A stretch of DNA of 64,000 nucleotides from Acidobacteriota bacterium (GCA_004299485.1 SCQP01000001.1:1-64000); one strand, 5' to 3'. Positions 43,279 to 52,877 are shown, counted from the first letter of the stretch. Notes: generated by a model from the sequence alone, not told the origin. Made by a program: numbers and translations.

Positions 43279-46200
43279 ATGAGTTGTCGCCACTTCGCTC
43301 GCTTTTCCATGCGCCTGATGAGTGTGGCTTGCCTGCTGCTGTTCGCAACCGGCATGCTGATGGCGCAAACCACGTCTACCGGAGCCATCACCGGAACCGT
43401 CACTGATCCCAGCGGCGCCGCGGTGCCCAACGCCACGGTGCTGTTAACGCAGCAAGCTACGGGGTCCGTCACCCCCGCCGCCACCACCAGCACCGGAAAG
43501 TTCACCTTCACCGCCCTCCCGCCCGGCACTTATCAGCTCTCCGCCGTTGCCAAGGGCTTTTCCACCTCCAAGCAAAATGTCGTCGTGCGCGTGAACCAGA
43601 TGACGAACGCGCCCTTCAAGCTCCAGATTGGCTCGGCCACGCAGACGGTCGAGGTCAGTTCTTCCGCCGGCACCGTCCAGGTCGATACCACCACCGCCGT
43701 GGTGGGCGGCACCATTACCGCCGAGCAGATCAAGAACCTGCCCAACATCGGCCGCAACTTCCTCGCCCTGGCGCAACTGCAGCCCGGCGTGCAGATGATT
43801 GATGGCGGCAACTTCGATCCCACCAAGAACGGCTTCGCCGGATTGTCCGTGCAGGGCGCCGAAGGCCGCACCACGGAAATCAATGTCAATGGCGCCGACA
43901 TTACCGATCAGACCGTCGGCACGACCACCCTCAATCTCGCCTCCAGTTCGGTTCATGGGTTTCAGGTGAGCCAGTCCTCGGGCGACACCTCTTCGGACAT
44001 CGGCAACACCGGCCAGGTCAACATCACCACCAATCACGGCAGCAACGACTGGCACGGCGAAGCCTTTGCCAATTACCGCAGTGCACGCTTCGCCGCCAAC
44101 CCGACGCTGACCACCGTCAAGCCGCCGTTCAAGCAGAACCAGGATGGCCTCTCCCTGGGCGGTCCGCTCGTCAAGAACAAATTGTTCTTCTATGTCAACG
44201 GCGAACGCTATGACCGCAATGCCTACTCGTCGGTGGAAATGCCGGACTTCCCGCAGTACAACGGTTTCTTTTTAACCCCCGCGTTTGAAAAGGACGCCGA
44301 CGCCCGCGTGGACTGGACCATCACGCCCAACTTCAAGATGTTCTACTACTTCGCGCACGGCAGCAATCGCGTCGTGCCTCCATCGGTGATTGGCGGCACC
44401 AGCCTGCAGCCCTTCACCAACGAGGACGTCTCTAACTTGCACGACATTTCGGCTACCTATACCCATGGCCGCTTCACCCACACTTTCCATTACGACCACC
44501 TGCTGTTCGTCAACCACATTTACAGCAACCCGGTCGCCGGCGCGCCCAATATTCCGATCAACATTGCCTTCCAGGATACGGGCGAGTCGTTCGGGCCGAA
44601 TCTGCTTTCCCCGCAGAGCACCATGCAGTTTGACGATGAGGCTAAGTACGACGGCAGCTTCTACTTCGGCAATCACACCGTGCGCTACGGCGTGGAGTAC
44701 AACCACATCGCCAACGACGTCTATGCGGCCTTTTTCGCTTCTGGGCCGCAGGTCGGCCCCTCGGTGAGCAACGGTCCGGTCAACGGCGGCTCCGCCAGCG
44801 ACATCACCGCTTATGCGCCGGAGTTCGTCGTTTTCGCCAATGGACAGGGCTATTTTTCCAACCTGGCGGTTCATGGCCAGCCCTATGGCGGCGTCTTCAA
44901 CCAGCGCAAATCGTTCTATATTGCCGACACCTGGCGGGCGAAGTCGAACCTGACCATCAACTACGGCATCCATTTCGAGCGCGATCCCGGCGAAGTGAAC
45001 ACCGATCTGGTACACCCCTCGGTGGTCGGCAACGCCTTCCCCACCCTGGCTCACGCCGCCAACATTCCCAACAACTTCTCCCCCACCGTGGGCATCGCCT
45101 GGGACCCGAGCGGTAAGGGGAGCTGGGTCATCCGCGCCGGTGCGGGCATGTACTATCAGAACAACATCTGGAACAACGTCATGTTCGAGCGCTCCAACTA
45201 CATCAGCGCCGCAGTCGCCCCAGCCTTCCCCTTCACCAACGGCAATAAGGTGCTCGACGCCTTTGGGAATTGCGTCTTCTTGTGTAACGGTGGCAGCGCG
45301 TTGACTACCCAGTCGATTGCCCAGCTCACGCCAACCTTGCTGCAGGTGCAGACGCAGTTGTCCGCCAGCGCGGCGGCATTCGCGCGGAGCAGCGCCGCGG
45401 CAACACCGACCATCCTGGGCGTGCCCGGGCAGAGCGCCCCTGGCTCGAACATCGGCGGCAATCCCCTGTTTGACAGCACCTACCGCTCGCCCTATGCAAT
45501 GCAATTCAACTTTGGTGTGCAGCATCAGCTAATGCCCGGCGCCGTGCTGTCCGCGAACTTCGTCGAAAACAAAGGCTTTGACCTGCTGTTGCAGCAGGAT
45601 CTGAACGACGTGGGCGCGGCGCGCTACCTGAATCAGGCGGCGGCGATCACGGCCATCAACGCGGCGGCCTCGGATCTCGGCACCGCCCAGGGGGCTACCC
45701 CTCAGGATACGGTGCAGAACATGCTCAACGCCGCGGCCAAGGGACAGACCTATGTCCCATGCGGAAGCTGTGCGGCCACACCGATCACCAACCCGATCAT
45801 CCAAAGCGAGTTGCTGGGCAACAGCAGCGGCGTTTCGCTCGGCTCGGGCACCAACACCGCCATCGGTTCGCCCAGCTTTGCCTTCGGCGGACGCAATCCC
45901 AACTTTGGGAATATGACCACCTACCGCAATGGCGCGGTCTCCGAGTACCGCGCGCTGCAAATGGAACTACGGCTGGAGAATTTCGCCGGCTTCGGTGCCA
46001 TGCACATCAGCAGCCTGACCGTGAGCTACGCCCTGGGACGGCTGGACGCCAATCAGTTCTCTGGCTCCTTCGGCGGCGGCGCGGGTAATAATGACAATCC
46101 CCGCTTTTACTACGGTCCGGAAGGGTATGATCGCACCTCGCAACTGAGCGTCGGCGGCGTCTTCAACCTGCCGTGGGGCGTGCGTTTCGCTACGGTAAAT

Positions 46201-46833
46201 CACTTTGATACCGGCTTCCCGGTTACGCCGCGCTTGGGCGATACCGGCTCCGGACCAGGGAAGATCTTCCAGACTGACTTCTACGGCAGCGGCTCCACCG
46301 GCAACATCCTGCCGGGCAGCAACCTGGGCGCCTTCAACCGCACCCTCGGTTCGCCGCAAGCTCTGCAGGCGGCGATTACCAACTACAACGCCTCCGAGGC
46401 GTTGACGGACACTCCGGCAGGCGAGGCCCTCCTCTCCGCCGGCCTGATGAACCAGTCGCAACTCTCCGCGCTGGATCTGGTCAAGCCCTACATCAACGTA
46501 CAGGTCAATCCCCAGCAGATCATGCCGGATGCCTTCATGGATACCGACCTGACCTTGGCCAAGGACATCAAAATGGGCGACCGCTTCACGCTGACGCCGG
46601 AAATTGATGTCTTCAACCTGTTCAATGTCGGCAACTATGATCCTCCGGGCAACGTCATGGGCGGCTCGCTGGGCGTGGGTTACAGCCCCGCCACGGCCGG
46701 GAACTACGGCAGCCCCGATTCGCTCACCAACACCACCCGGCTCGGCCAGTTCAACAAGTACGGCCTGAACACGGGTACGTTTGCCTCCGGCATTCCCCGC
46801 GCCTTCCAGGGCCGCATCAGCTTCGTCTTCTAA
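43279..46833 (+). CDS. TonB-dependent receptor with N-terminal carboxypeptidase-regulatory domain (Oar-like)
   Basis: The 1184-residue outer-membrane protein has a signal peptide (MRLMSVACLLLFATGMLMAQ). A CarboxypepD_reg-like beta-sandwich follows (GAITGTVTDPSGAAVPNATV, GKFTFTALPPGTYQLSAVAK), then a degenerate plug (EQIKNLPNIGRNFLALAQLQ, TTEINVNGADITDQTVGTT) and a long beta-barrel ending in RAFQGRISFVF with the C-terminal Phe typical of barrels. Oar-like receptors take up large substrates or carry surface functions; the ligand is unknown. It has its own consensus promoter and a strong terminator, so it is a stand-alone unit. Confidence 0.92.
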   Translation: MSCRHFARFSMRLMSVACLLLFATGMLMAQTTSTGAITGTVTDPSGAAVPNATVLLTQQATGSVTPAATTSTGKFTFTALPPGTYQLSAVAKGFSTSKQNVVVRVNQMTNAPFKLQIGSATQTVEVSSSAGTVQVDTTTAVVGGTITAEQIKNLPNIGRNFLALAQLQPGVQMIDGGNFDPTKNGFAGLSVQGAEGRTTEINVNGADITDQTVGTTTLNLASSSVHGFQVSQSSGDTSSDIGNTGQVNITTNHGSNDWHGEAFANYRSARFAANPTLTTVKPPFKQNQDGLSLGGPLVKNKLFFYVNGERYDRNAYSSVEMPDFPQYNGFFLTPAFEKDADARVDWTITPNFKMFYYFAHGSNRVVPPSVIGGTSLQPFTNEDVSNLHDISATYTHGRFTHTFHYDHLLFVNHIYSNPVAGAPNIPINIAFQDTGESFGPNLLSPQSTMQFDDEAKYDGSFYFGNHTVRYGVEYNHIANDVYAAFFASGPQVGPSVSNGPVNGGSASDITAYAPEFVVFANGQGYFSNLAVHGQPYGGVFNQRKSFYIADTWRAKSNLTINYGIHFERDPGEVNTDLVHPSVVGNAFPTLAHAANIPNNFSPTVGIAWDPSGKGSWVIRAGAGMYYQNNIWNNVMFERSNYISAAVAPAFPFTNGNKVLDAFGNCVFLCNGGSALTTQSIAQLTPTLLQVQTQLSASAAAFARSSAAATPTILGVPGQSAPGSNIGGNPLFDSTYRSPYAMQFNFGVQHQLMPGAVLSANFVENKGFDLLLQQDLNDVGAARYLNQAAAITAINAAASDLGTAQGATPQDTVQNMLNAAAKGQTYVPCGSCAATPITNPIIQSELLGNSSGVSLGSGTNTAIGSPSFAFGGRNPNFGNMTTYRNGAVSEYRALQMELRLENFAGFGAMHISSLTVSYALGRLDANQFSGSFGGGAGNNDNPRFYYGPEGYDRTSQLSVGGVFNLPWGVRFATVNHFDTGFPVTPRLGDTGSGPGKIFQTDFYGSGSTGNILPGSNLGAFNRTLGSPQALQAAITNYNASEALTDTPAGEALLSAGLMNQSQLSALDLVKPYINVQVNPQQIMPDAFMDTDLTLAKDIKMGDRFTLTPEIDVFNLFNVGNYDPPGNVMGGSLGVGYSPATAGNYGSPDSLTNTTRLGQFNKYGLNTGTFASGIPRAFQGRISFVF

Positions 46834-46856
46834 CCTGCGCCGCAGTCCATAGCGCG

Positions 46857-46890
46857 ACGGGGCGTGCCTTCCGCACGCCCCGTTTTTATT
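46857..46890 (+). terminator. Rho-independent terminator after the TonB receptor
   Basis: ACGGGGCGTGC (46857-46867), loop CTTCC, GCACGCCCCGT (46873-46883), then TTTTTATT. An 11-bp perfect stem with a U-tract, 24 bp after the stop codon. Confidence 0.92.
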
Positions 46891-46896
46891 GAATCC

Positions 46897-47102
46897 GGGC
46901 AATCGCCAAGCCGAGGTCGGTCGCCACCTCCTGTAGGCGCCGACCAACCGTCCACAGGAGAGCAGTGCTTTAACCGGCGCGCGGCCTCACGTTGAACTAT
47001 CAGCGTCAGCGATCCGCGCAGCAGGCGCGACGTTTCCTGAATGCCCTTCTAGTGGCGAGCTTTGGCTACGAGCTCGTCGGGAAGAGTAACGGTGGTCCTC
47101 AC
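46897..47102 (-). pseudogene. RHH/VapB-type antitoxin relic with a nonsense codon
   Basis: Reading on the minus strand from GTG 47102 gives VRTTVTLPDELVAKARH, then TAG (47049-47051), then in the same frame KGIQETSRLLRGSLTLIVQR and EAARRL. This matches the VapB-type pattern RTTxxxPDxLxxxARxLxGIxExxxLxxxALxxLIxREAARRL. The codon at the stop would be TTG (Leu) in intact family members, one base from TAG. TATAGT lies 6 nt before the GTG. The C-terminal end is unclear, and no partner toxin gene remains nearby. Confidence 0.68.
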
Positions 47103-47129
47103 GCGTCAACTATAGCGCCGGTCGATCGC

Positions 47130-49532
47130 CTATTTGAGCTCTGCCAGGGTAACCCCGGTGCCGCCTTGGTTCTGCGGCGGGTGTGCGAAGCGGGCCACCT
47201 GCGGATGCGCGCGCAGCGCGTCGGCGACCAGCTTGCGCAACACGCCGAACCCGGCGCCGTGTACGATGCGTACCTGCTCAGCGCCCGCCAGCAGCGCCGC
47301 GTCCAAAAATTTGTCCAGGCGCGCTTCCGCCTCATCCGCGCGCAGGCCAATGAGGTTCAGCTCCAGCGTCGCCGGCGTCAACCGGTCCGGATCCGCAGCG
47401 CTGGCCGCCGCGGGCCGCGCCGGCGGTGACACGGCCTCGATCTCGGCGGCTCCAACTTGCATCCGCACCGCGCCGGCAGCCACTTCGTAGCCCCCATCGG
47501 CGAGCCGCCGCAGGACGCGGGCCAGCGCCCGCGAGCCACGCAACCGCACCGGATCGCCGGGATGCACCTCCGGCCGTGAAGACGCCGCCGCCGATTCCTC
47601 CCCCAGCGCCGCCGCCGATTCAGCCTGCCAGGCTTCGGCAGCTTCGCGGCGCTGGCGCGAGCGCGCCGCCGCCAGCTTGCGCTGCTGCGCGGCGGTGAGC
47701 GAGGCCTTGAGCTCCTCCAGCTCGTGCTGCCAGCGCCGGTCGCCCGCCTCGGCAAACGCCGCAAACCGCCGCTCCATCTCTGCCCGCAGGCTCGCCATTT
47801 GCTTCTGCTGCCAGGTGCGGTCATGCGCCGCCAGCGCCTGCTCCCGCGCCCCGACCGCGCGCTCCCGCGCCTCCAGACCGCGGAGCTGTTCTTCGGCTGC
47901 TGCCAGGTTTTCCTGCAGCTTCTGCAGATACTCCGCCGCCTCCACCTGCTCGCGCGACAGCCGCCCGCGGGCGCCGGCGATAATCGCGGCCGGCAGCCCC
48001 AGGCGCTCCGCCATGTCCAGCCCGGCCGACACCCCGGGCACGCCCATGCGAAATTGATAGCTGGGCGCGAGCGTCACCGGATCGACCGCAACCGAACCGT
48101 TGGCCACCGCGCCCGGCTGCTGGCTGGCCCAGGCTTTCAGACTGTCATGGTGCGTCGAAATCAGCGTCCAGCAGCCGCGCTCCCGCAGCCATGCGCCAAT
48201 TTCAATGGCCAGCGCCGCGCCTTCCGCCGCATTCGTGGCCGTGCCCAATTCGTCGAGCAGCACCAGGCTGGCGGGCGTCACCGCCTCCAAAATCCCGCGA
48301 ATGTGTACCAGGTGGCTGGAGAATGTGCTCAGGTTTTGTTGAATCGACTGCACGTCGCCAATATCGGCCCAGAGAGCATCAAACACCGGCAACTCCGCGC
48401 CGCCGGCGCACACCGGCAAACCGCATTGCGCCATCCAGGCCGCGACCACCACCGTCTTGAGGACCACCGTCTTGCCGCCGGTATTAGGGCCGCTGACGAT
48501 GAGCATGCGTTCCGGCGCCAGCCGCAGCGTGAGCGGGACGACGGCGCGATCCGCCTGCCCCCGCAACGTGGCCACCAGCAGCGGATGCCGCGCCTGCCGC
48601 AGCTCCAGCGCCTCGCCGAACTCCGCCCTGGTGGCGGCGTAGTCCTCCGCAAACCGCGCCTTGGCCGCTTCCAGCTCGAGGGCGCCGCAAACGCCGGCCG
48701 CGCTCGCGATCTGCGGCGCGGCAGCGGCGACTTGCCGGCTCAGCTCGCGCAGAATGCGCCGCTGCTCGGCTTGTTCGGCTTCCCGCAGCCGGATGGCTTC
48801 ATTGTTGAGCTCGATGGTTTCGAGCGGCTCGACGAACACCGTCTGCCCGCTGGAACTGGCGCCGTGTACCACCCCCGGGGCGCGGCGGCGCGCCTCCGCC
48901 CGCACCGGCAGCACGAAGCGCTCGTTGCGCACCGTGATCAGTGTGTCCTGCAGGGCCCCATCGCCGCCGCTGCCCAGCTTCTGCATTTCCCGCCCCAGGG
49001 CGCTTTCAATCAACTGCCGCTGCCGCCCAAGCTGCCGGCGCAACCGGGCAAGTTCAGGCGAAGCCTCGTCGCTCACTTCGCCGCTCGGCAACAGCGCCCG
49101 CCGCAACCCTTGCGCGAGCGCGTCCAGCCGCGGCAACCCTTCCGCCAATTCGGCCAGCAACGGCCAGCTTTCGCGTGGATCCTGCCCGGCGGCGTCGAGA
49201 AGGTTGGCCCGCAGCGACCCCGTTTGTTCGGCGAATGCCGCGATCTGGACCAGCGCGGGACCGTCAAGTGTGCCCGCCGCCGCGTCTTCGAGCAACGGAC
49301 GCGGATCCCCCAGCGCCGCAAACGGAAACGCCCCACGCTCCCGCCGCCAAACCGCAGCTTCGCTCCAGCGCCGCTGCAGCCGCTCCAGTTCCTCTCGGTC
49401 GCGATAAAAACGCAGCGCCGCCAGCGCTTCCCCGCCCAGCGGCGTCGCCAGATACGCCGCCAGCAGCGCCAGCACCGCCTCCGCGTCGGGCGGGGCGGCG
49501 CCAGGCGCCAGCGCGCGATCGGAGGCGGTCAT
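47130..49532 (-). CDS. mutS2: Endonuclease MutS2
   Basis: The 800-residue ATPase acts on branched DNA or stalled ribosomes, depending on species. Core/lever region: residues 1-300 (GVVHGASSSGQTVFVEPLET). The ATPase has Walker A MLIVSGPNTGGKTVVLKT, IGDVQSIQQNLSTFSSHL, VLLDELGTATNAAEGAAL (Walker B) and LISTHHDSLKAWA. A long Glu/Arg/Ala coiled coil spans about 510-620. The C-terminal Smr nuclease domain (about 725-800) has LNLIGLRADEAEARL and IVHGAGFGVLRKLV. The start overlaps the upstream zinc-ribbon gene stop by 4 bp. Confidence 0.94.
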   Translation of the reverse strand: MTASDRALAPGAAPPDAEAVLALLAAYLATPLGGEALAALRFYRDREELERLQRRWSEAAVWRRERGAFPFAALGDPRPLLEDAAAGTLDGPALVQIAAFAEQTGSLRANLLDAAGQDPRESWPLLAELAEGLPRLDALAQGLRRALLPSGEVSDEASPELARLRRQLGRQRQLIESALGREMQKLGSGGDGALQDTLITVRNERFVLPVRAEARRRAPGVVHGASSSGQTVFVEPLETIELNNEAIRLREAEQAEQRRILRELSRQVAAAAPQIASAAGVCGALELEAAKARFAEDYAATRAEFGEALELRQARHPLLVATLRGQADRAVVPLTLRLAPERMLIVSGPNTGGKTVVLKTVVVAAWMAQCGLPVCAGGAELPVFDALWADIGDVQSIQQNLSTFSSHLVHIRGILEAVTPASLVLLDELGTATNAAEGAALAIEIGAWLRERGCWTLISTHHDSLKAWASQQPGAVANGSVAVDPVTLAPSYQFRMGVPGVSAGLDMAERLGLPAAIIAGARGRLSREQVEAAEYLQKLQENLAAAEEQLRGLEARERAVGAREQALAAHDRTWQQKQMASLRAEMERRFAAFAEAGDRRWQHELEELKASLTAAQQRKLAAARSRQRREAAEAWQAESAAALGEESAAASSRPEVHPGDPVRLRGSRALARVLRRLADGGYEVAAGAVRMQVGAAEIEAVSPPARPAAASAADPDRLTPATLELNLIGLRADEAEARLDKFLDAALLAGAEQVRIVHGAGFGVLRKLVADALRAHPQVARFAHPPQNQGGTGVTLAELK

Positions 49533-49798
49533 TTCTTCTTGCGCGACCGCGCCTTGGGCGGCGCGGCGGGCGTCGGTTCGGTCGCCAGGATGCCCGCCAG
49601 CACCTGATCAAAGGCCGTCAGTTTCGGCTTGCTGCTGCGCGCCGGCGCCGTGCCGCCGCGCCAGGGATGCTGAAACCCACAGGTGCGGCAGGTCGTGGTC
49701 GCCACCGCATCCCCCACCAGCGCCGCCACCGTGTGATTGGTCAGGCGGTGACAATGGCTGCAGTAGTCGTCCACCTCATCGCCCACACGCTGGCCCAT
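49529..49798 (-). CDS. Small zinc-ribbon-like protein of unknown function
   Basis: The 89-residue protein has two Cys pairs (DYCSHCHRLTNHTV and TTCRTCGFQHPWRG) that could bind one zinc. A basic tail (PPKARSRKKK) suggests nucleic acid contact. A very strong Shine-Dalgarno (AGGAGGAAGGGG) precedes ATG 49798. It is translationally coupled to mutS2 (ATGA overlap) and divergent from rpmB. I do not recognise a named family. Confidence 0.72.
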   Translation of the reverse strand: MGQRVGDEVDDYCSHCHRLTNHTVAALVGDAVATTTCRTCGFQHPWRGGTAPARSSKPKLTAFDQVLAGILATEPTPAAPPKARSRKKK

Positions 49799-49813
49799 AA
49801 CCCCTTCCTCCTG

Positions 49814-49819
49814 TATAAT
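49814..49819 (+). promoter_or_regulatory. TATAAT -10 box of rpmB
   Basis: A perfect TATAAT 29 bp before the rpmB ATG. The -35 is weak. GAGAGGA upstream of the ATG is the Shine-Dalgarno. Confidence 0.6.
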
Positions 49820-49848
49820 CGTAGTTTATTCGCGAGAGGACTTCATCT

Positions 49849-50067
49849 ATGGCACGCGTCTGTGATTTGTGCGGCAAAGGACCGCAGTTCGGCAACCGCA
49901 TTAGCCACGCCCACAACGTGACCAAGCGGCGCTGGAACGTCAATCTCCAACTCAGCCGCGTCCAGCGCCCCGAGGGCGGCACCGTCAAGCTCCGCCTCTG
50001 TACCGACTGCATCAAGTCCGGCAAGGCCGCCAAGCCGCTTAGGCGGCAGACGAAGCCGGCCGCCTAA
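49849..50067 (+). CDS. rpmB: 50S ribosomal protein L28
   Basis: The 72-residue protein matches L28: [20 protein letters not shown], then [12 protein letters not shown] and [17 protein letters not shown] and CTDC form the zinc-binding C+ type. The A/Lys-rich tail is short. It is expressed alone from its own TATAAT promoter. Confidence 0.96.
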   Translation: MARVCDLCGKGPQFGNRISHAHNVTKRRWNVNLQLSRVQRPEGGTVKLRLCTDCIKSGKAAKPLRRQTKPAA

Positions 50068-50069
50068 GC

Positions 50070-50097
50070 GCCCTGCGTAGCCTTGGCGAAGCAGGGC
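50070..50097 (+). terminator. Hairpin after rpmB (possible terminator)
   Basis: GCCCTGC (50070-50076) pairs with GCAGGGC (50091-50097) around a 14-nt loop, directly after the rpmB stop. There is no U-tract, so an intrinsic terminator is uncertain. Confidence 0.35.
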
Positions 50098-50117
50098 ACA
50101 GGATCAGTCACTTCGAA

Positions 50118-50513
50118 CTATCCCGCCAGCGCAATCACATCGATTTCCACGCGCGCGCCTTTGGGCAGATCCTTGACCGCAACCGTGGACCGCGCCGGTG
50201 GATTCTGCGGAAACGCCTTGGCGTAGATCTCATTCATCGCCGCAAAGTCGCCCATCTCCGCGAGGAACACGCTCGACTTCACCACGCCCGCCAGGCTGCT
50301 CCCCGCGGCCTCCAGCACGGCTTTCAGGTTCTGCAGCACCCGCTCCGTCTGCTGGCGCACATCGCCCTCCAGCAGCTTGCCGCTGGCCGGGTCGAGTGCA
50401 ATTTGACCGGAGCAAAAAACGAATCCACCTGCGCGCACGGCCTGCACGTAAGGACCGATGGCAGCGGGAGCGTTAGGAGTGGCAACGGTGGAGCGGGTTT
50501 CCAGAGCAGGCAT
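50118..50513 (-). CDS. ridA: RidA-family reactive intermediate deaminase
   Basis: The 131-residue YjgF/YER057c/UK114 protein shows APAAIGPYVQAVRAGGFVFC, SGQIALDPASGKLLEGDV, QTERVLQNLKAVLEAAGSSL and the active-site end NPPARSTVAVKDLPKGARVE. It hydrolyses 2-aminoacrylate-type enamines. The conserved Arg of the substrate site is in ARSTV. Frames open further upstream are not homologous. ATG 50513 is supported by TACACT 6 nt upstream. Confidence 0.93.
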   Translation of the reverse strand: MPALETRSTVATPNAPAAIGPYVQAVRAGGFVFCSGQIALDPASGKLLEGDVRQQTERVLQNLKAVLEAAGSSLAGVVKSSVFLAEMGDFAAMNEIYAKAFPQNPPARSTVAVKDLPKGARVEIDVIALAG

Positions 50514-50519
50514 GAGAAC

Positions 50520-50525
50520 AGTGTA
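50520..50525 (-). promoter_or_regulatory. TANNNT -10 box abutting the ridA start
   Basis: On the minus strand TACACT ends 6 nt before the ATG. No Shine-Dalgarno is visible. Confidence 0.45.
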
Positions 50526-50531
50526 CCGTAC

Positions 50532-50642
50532 GCGGCAACTTGGAGACGCCCCGATCGCCTGCGGGCGTCCGTTGCCGGGAGCGACGCTCGGCCACAGCCC
50601 GACCACCGGGAGGGCGGCTCCAACAAAAGGTGGCCGTGCCAC
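50532..50642 (+). repeat. Diverged 111-bp structured repeat, copy R3
   Basis: GCGGCAACTTGGAG, then TGCGGGCGTCCGTTGCCGG, and the ending CAAAAGGTGGCCGTGCCAC align with R1/R2. TTGGAG is still matched by a downstream CTCCAA. It fills the gap between rel and ridA. Confidence 0.6.
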
Positions 50643-50644
50643 TT

Positions 50645-52870
50645 TCAACCCTCCGTTTTCAGTTTTCCGCGCCCGCGCACCCGCTCCACCGCATAAACCC
50701 CCGGCACCCGCTTCAGCCCCTGCAGAATCTGTTCCAGCACCCCGGCGTCCCGCACATCGACCGATAGATCCACCACCGCCCGCCCCTCGCCGGTCTTCGC
50801 CCCCGCATTGCGGATATTCGCGCCCTGTTCGGATATCACATTCGTTATGGCGTTCAGCATGCCGGCATTGTCGTCGGTGTGGAGCTGCAGCTTGACCTCG
50901 CTGGGCTCGGCCGCGTCCGGCGCCCAGGCCACCTCGATGCGCCGGTCGGCCTCGTACATAAGGTTGCGCACGTTGGTGCAACTGGCGCAGTGCACGCCCA
51001 CGCCGCGCCCGCGCGTGATGTAGCCCACGATTGGCTCCCCATGCACCGGCGAACAGCAGGCGGCCCGATACACCAGCAAGTCACTGAAGCCGCGCACCAG
51101 AATTGGGCTGCCAGGCCGCGCCCGGGGCGTGCGCCGCGGCGTCTGCAAGCGCCGCGCCTGTTCCGGCGTGCGCTCGGCCACTGGCACCAGCTTCATCAGC
51201 ACCTGACGCGCCGAAATCTTGCCATACCCGAGCGCCGCGTACACCTCCGCGGGTTTGGACAGGTTCAACTCCGTCCCCGCCCGTTCCAGTGCCGCCTCGG
51301 TCAGGCTCTTCACGCTGACATCGAACCGCCGGGCTTCGCGTTCCAGCGCGCGCCGGCCAATTTCGGTGGCGCGCTGCCGCTCGTGAATGTTGAACCAGTG
51401 CTTGATCTTCTGCCGTGCCCGTGAAGTGCGTACGTAGCCCAGCCACGTCCGGCTGGGGGTGTGCCGCGGCTGCGTCAGCACCTCCACAATGTCGCCCGTC
51501 CGCAGCCGGTAGCGCAGCGGTACGATACGGCCGTTCACGCGCGCGCCGCTGGCGCGATGGCCGACTTCGGTGTGGACCGCATAGGCAAAATCCACGACGC
51601 AGGCGCCGCGCCCCAGCGTCAGAATCTGGCCCTTGGGCGTGAAGGCATAAATCTCCTCCGGCGCCAGATCAACCTTGAGCATCGCCAGAAACTCAGCCGG
51701 ATCCGCAATGTCGCGCTGCCATTCCACCAGCCGGCGCAGCCAGCGCAGCCGTTCATCGTCGGCCGCCGGCGTGGCGCCGGCGGCGCCGTCCTTGTACTTC
51801 CAGTGCGCAGCAATCCCCTCTTCCGCCATCCGGTGCATTTCTTCGGTCCGAATCTGCACTTCAAACGGCTGCCCGCTGGCGTCAATCACCGACGTATGCA
51901 GGCTGCGGTACATGTTGGCGCGCGGGGTGGCGATGAAGTCCTTGATGCGCCCCGGCACCGGCGTCCAGGCGCTGTGGATCACCCCCAGCACCGCATAGCA
52001 GTTGCGTACCGAATCGGTGATGATGCGCAGCGCCAGCAGATCGTAAACCTGATCCACCGCAATCCGCTGCCGCTCCAGCTTCTGATGAACGCTGTAGTTG
52101 CGCTTGATGCGCCCCTCGACGCGCGCCGGAATGTCATGCTCACCCAGCGCCGCCAGTACCCGCTGCTCCACCCCGCGCAGGAACTCCTCCCCGCCCGCGC
52201 GCCGGCTCTCCACCGCCGCCTGCACCCGTGCGTAGGCCTCCGGCTCCAGATAACTGAACGCCAGGTCCTCCAGCTCGCCCCGCATCTTCCCCATCCCCAG
52301 CCGGTGCGCCAGCGGCGCGTAGATGTCCATGGTCTCGCGCGCAATCGCCTGCTGCCGCTCCGGCGCCAGCGGCTGCAGCGTGCGCATGTTATGCAGCCGG
52401 TCCGCCAGCTTGATGAGGATGACCCGGATGTCGTCCACCATCGCCAGCAGCATCTTGCGCATGTTCTCCGCTTGCCGCGCGTCATTGCGGAACGGCCCCT
52501 GAAACTCCAGCCGGTCGATCTTGGTAACGCCCTCGACCAAATGCGCCACCGTAGTCCCAAACTCGTGCGCCAATTGTTCCGTGGTAGCCGGTGTGTCTTC
52601 CACCGCGTCGTGCAGCAACCCTGCCGCCACGCAGGTGCTGTCCATTTCCATTTCGGCCAGCACCGAAGCCACCGCCAGCGGATGCAGAATAAACGCCTCG
52701 CCCGACCGCCGCTGCTGATTGCGGTGCAACCGTGCGGCATACGCGAACGCCCGCTGCAACAGCCCAAGGTCATCCAGCGGCCGGTTGGCCTCCATCCGCG
52801 CCAGCAACACCTCGAACTCCGCCCGCGCGCGCGGACCCACCGCCGGCGCCGCCTGCGTTTTCGTGGCCAC
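50645..52870 (-). CDS. rel: Bifunctional (p)ppGpp synthetase/hydrolase (RelA/SpoT family)
   Basis: The 741-residue stringent-response enzyme is complete. The HD hydrolase (residues 50-200) has RSGEAFILHPLAVASVL, GLLHDAVEDTPATTEQL and ILIKLADRLHNMRTL. The synthetase (about 240-360) has DQVYDLLALRIITDS, GRIKDFIATPRANMYRSLHT and FEVQIRTEEMHRMAEEGIA. The TGS domain has IYAFTPKGQILTLGRGA. The Cys-containing linker domain has ACCSPVHGEPIVGYITRG, and an ACT domain is at the C-terminus. Both activities look intact. The start is GTG 52870, with TAACTT 6 nt upstream overlapping a heptad repeat. Confidence 0.94.
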   Translation of the reverse strand: MATKTQAAPAVGPRARAEFEVLLARMEANRPLDDLGLLQRAFAYAARLHRNQQRRSGEAFILHPLAVASVLAEMEMDSTCVAAGLLHDAVEDTPATTEQLAHEFGTTVAHLVEGVTKIDRLEFQGPFRNDARQAENMRKMLLAMVDDIRVILIKLADRLHNMRTLQPLAPERQQAIARETMDIYAPLAHRLGMGKMRGELEDLAFSYLEPEAYARVQAAVESRRAGGEEFLRGVEQRVLAALGEHDIPARVEGRIKRNYSVHQKLERQRIAVDQVYDLLALRIITDSVRNCYAVLGVIHSAWTPVPGRIKDFIATPRANMYRSLHTSVIDASGQPFEVQIRTEEMHRMAEEGIAAHWKYKDGAAGATPAADDERLRWLRRLVEWQRDIADPAEFLAMLKVDLAPEEIYAFTPKGQILTLGRGACVVDFAYAVHTEVGHRASGARVNGRIVPLRYRLRTGDIVEVLTQPRHTPSRTWLGYVRTSRARQKIKHWFNIHERQRATEIGRRALEREARRFDVSVKSLTEAALERAGTELNLSKPAEVYAALGYGKISARQVLMKLVPVAERTPEQARRLQTPRRTPRARPGSPILVRGFSDLLVYRAACCSPVHGEPIVGYITRGRGVGVHCASCTNVRNLMYEADRRIEVAWAPDAAEPSEVKLQLHTDDNAGMLNAITNVISEQGANIRNAGAKTGEGRAVVDLSVDVRDAGVLEQILQGLKRVPGVYAVERVRGRGKLKTEG

Positions 52871-52877
52871 GAATCTA

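Noticed and set aside
50070-50097. Confident intrinsic terminator after rpmB
   Set aside because: The stem is good but there is no U-tract, so it is listed only with low confidence.
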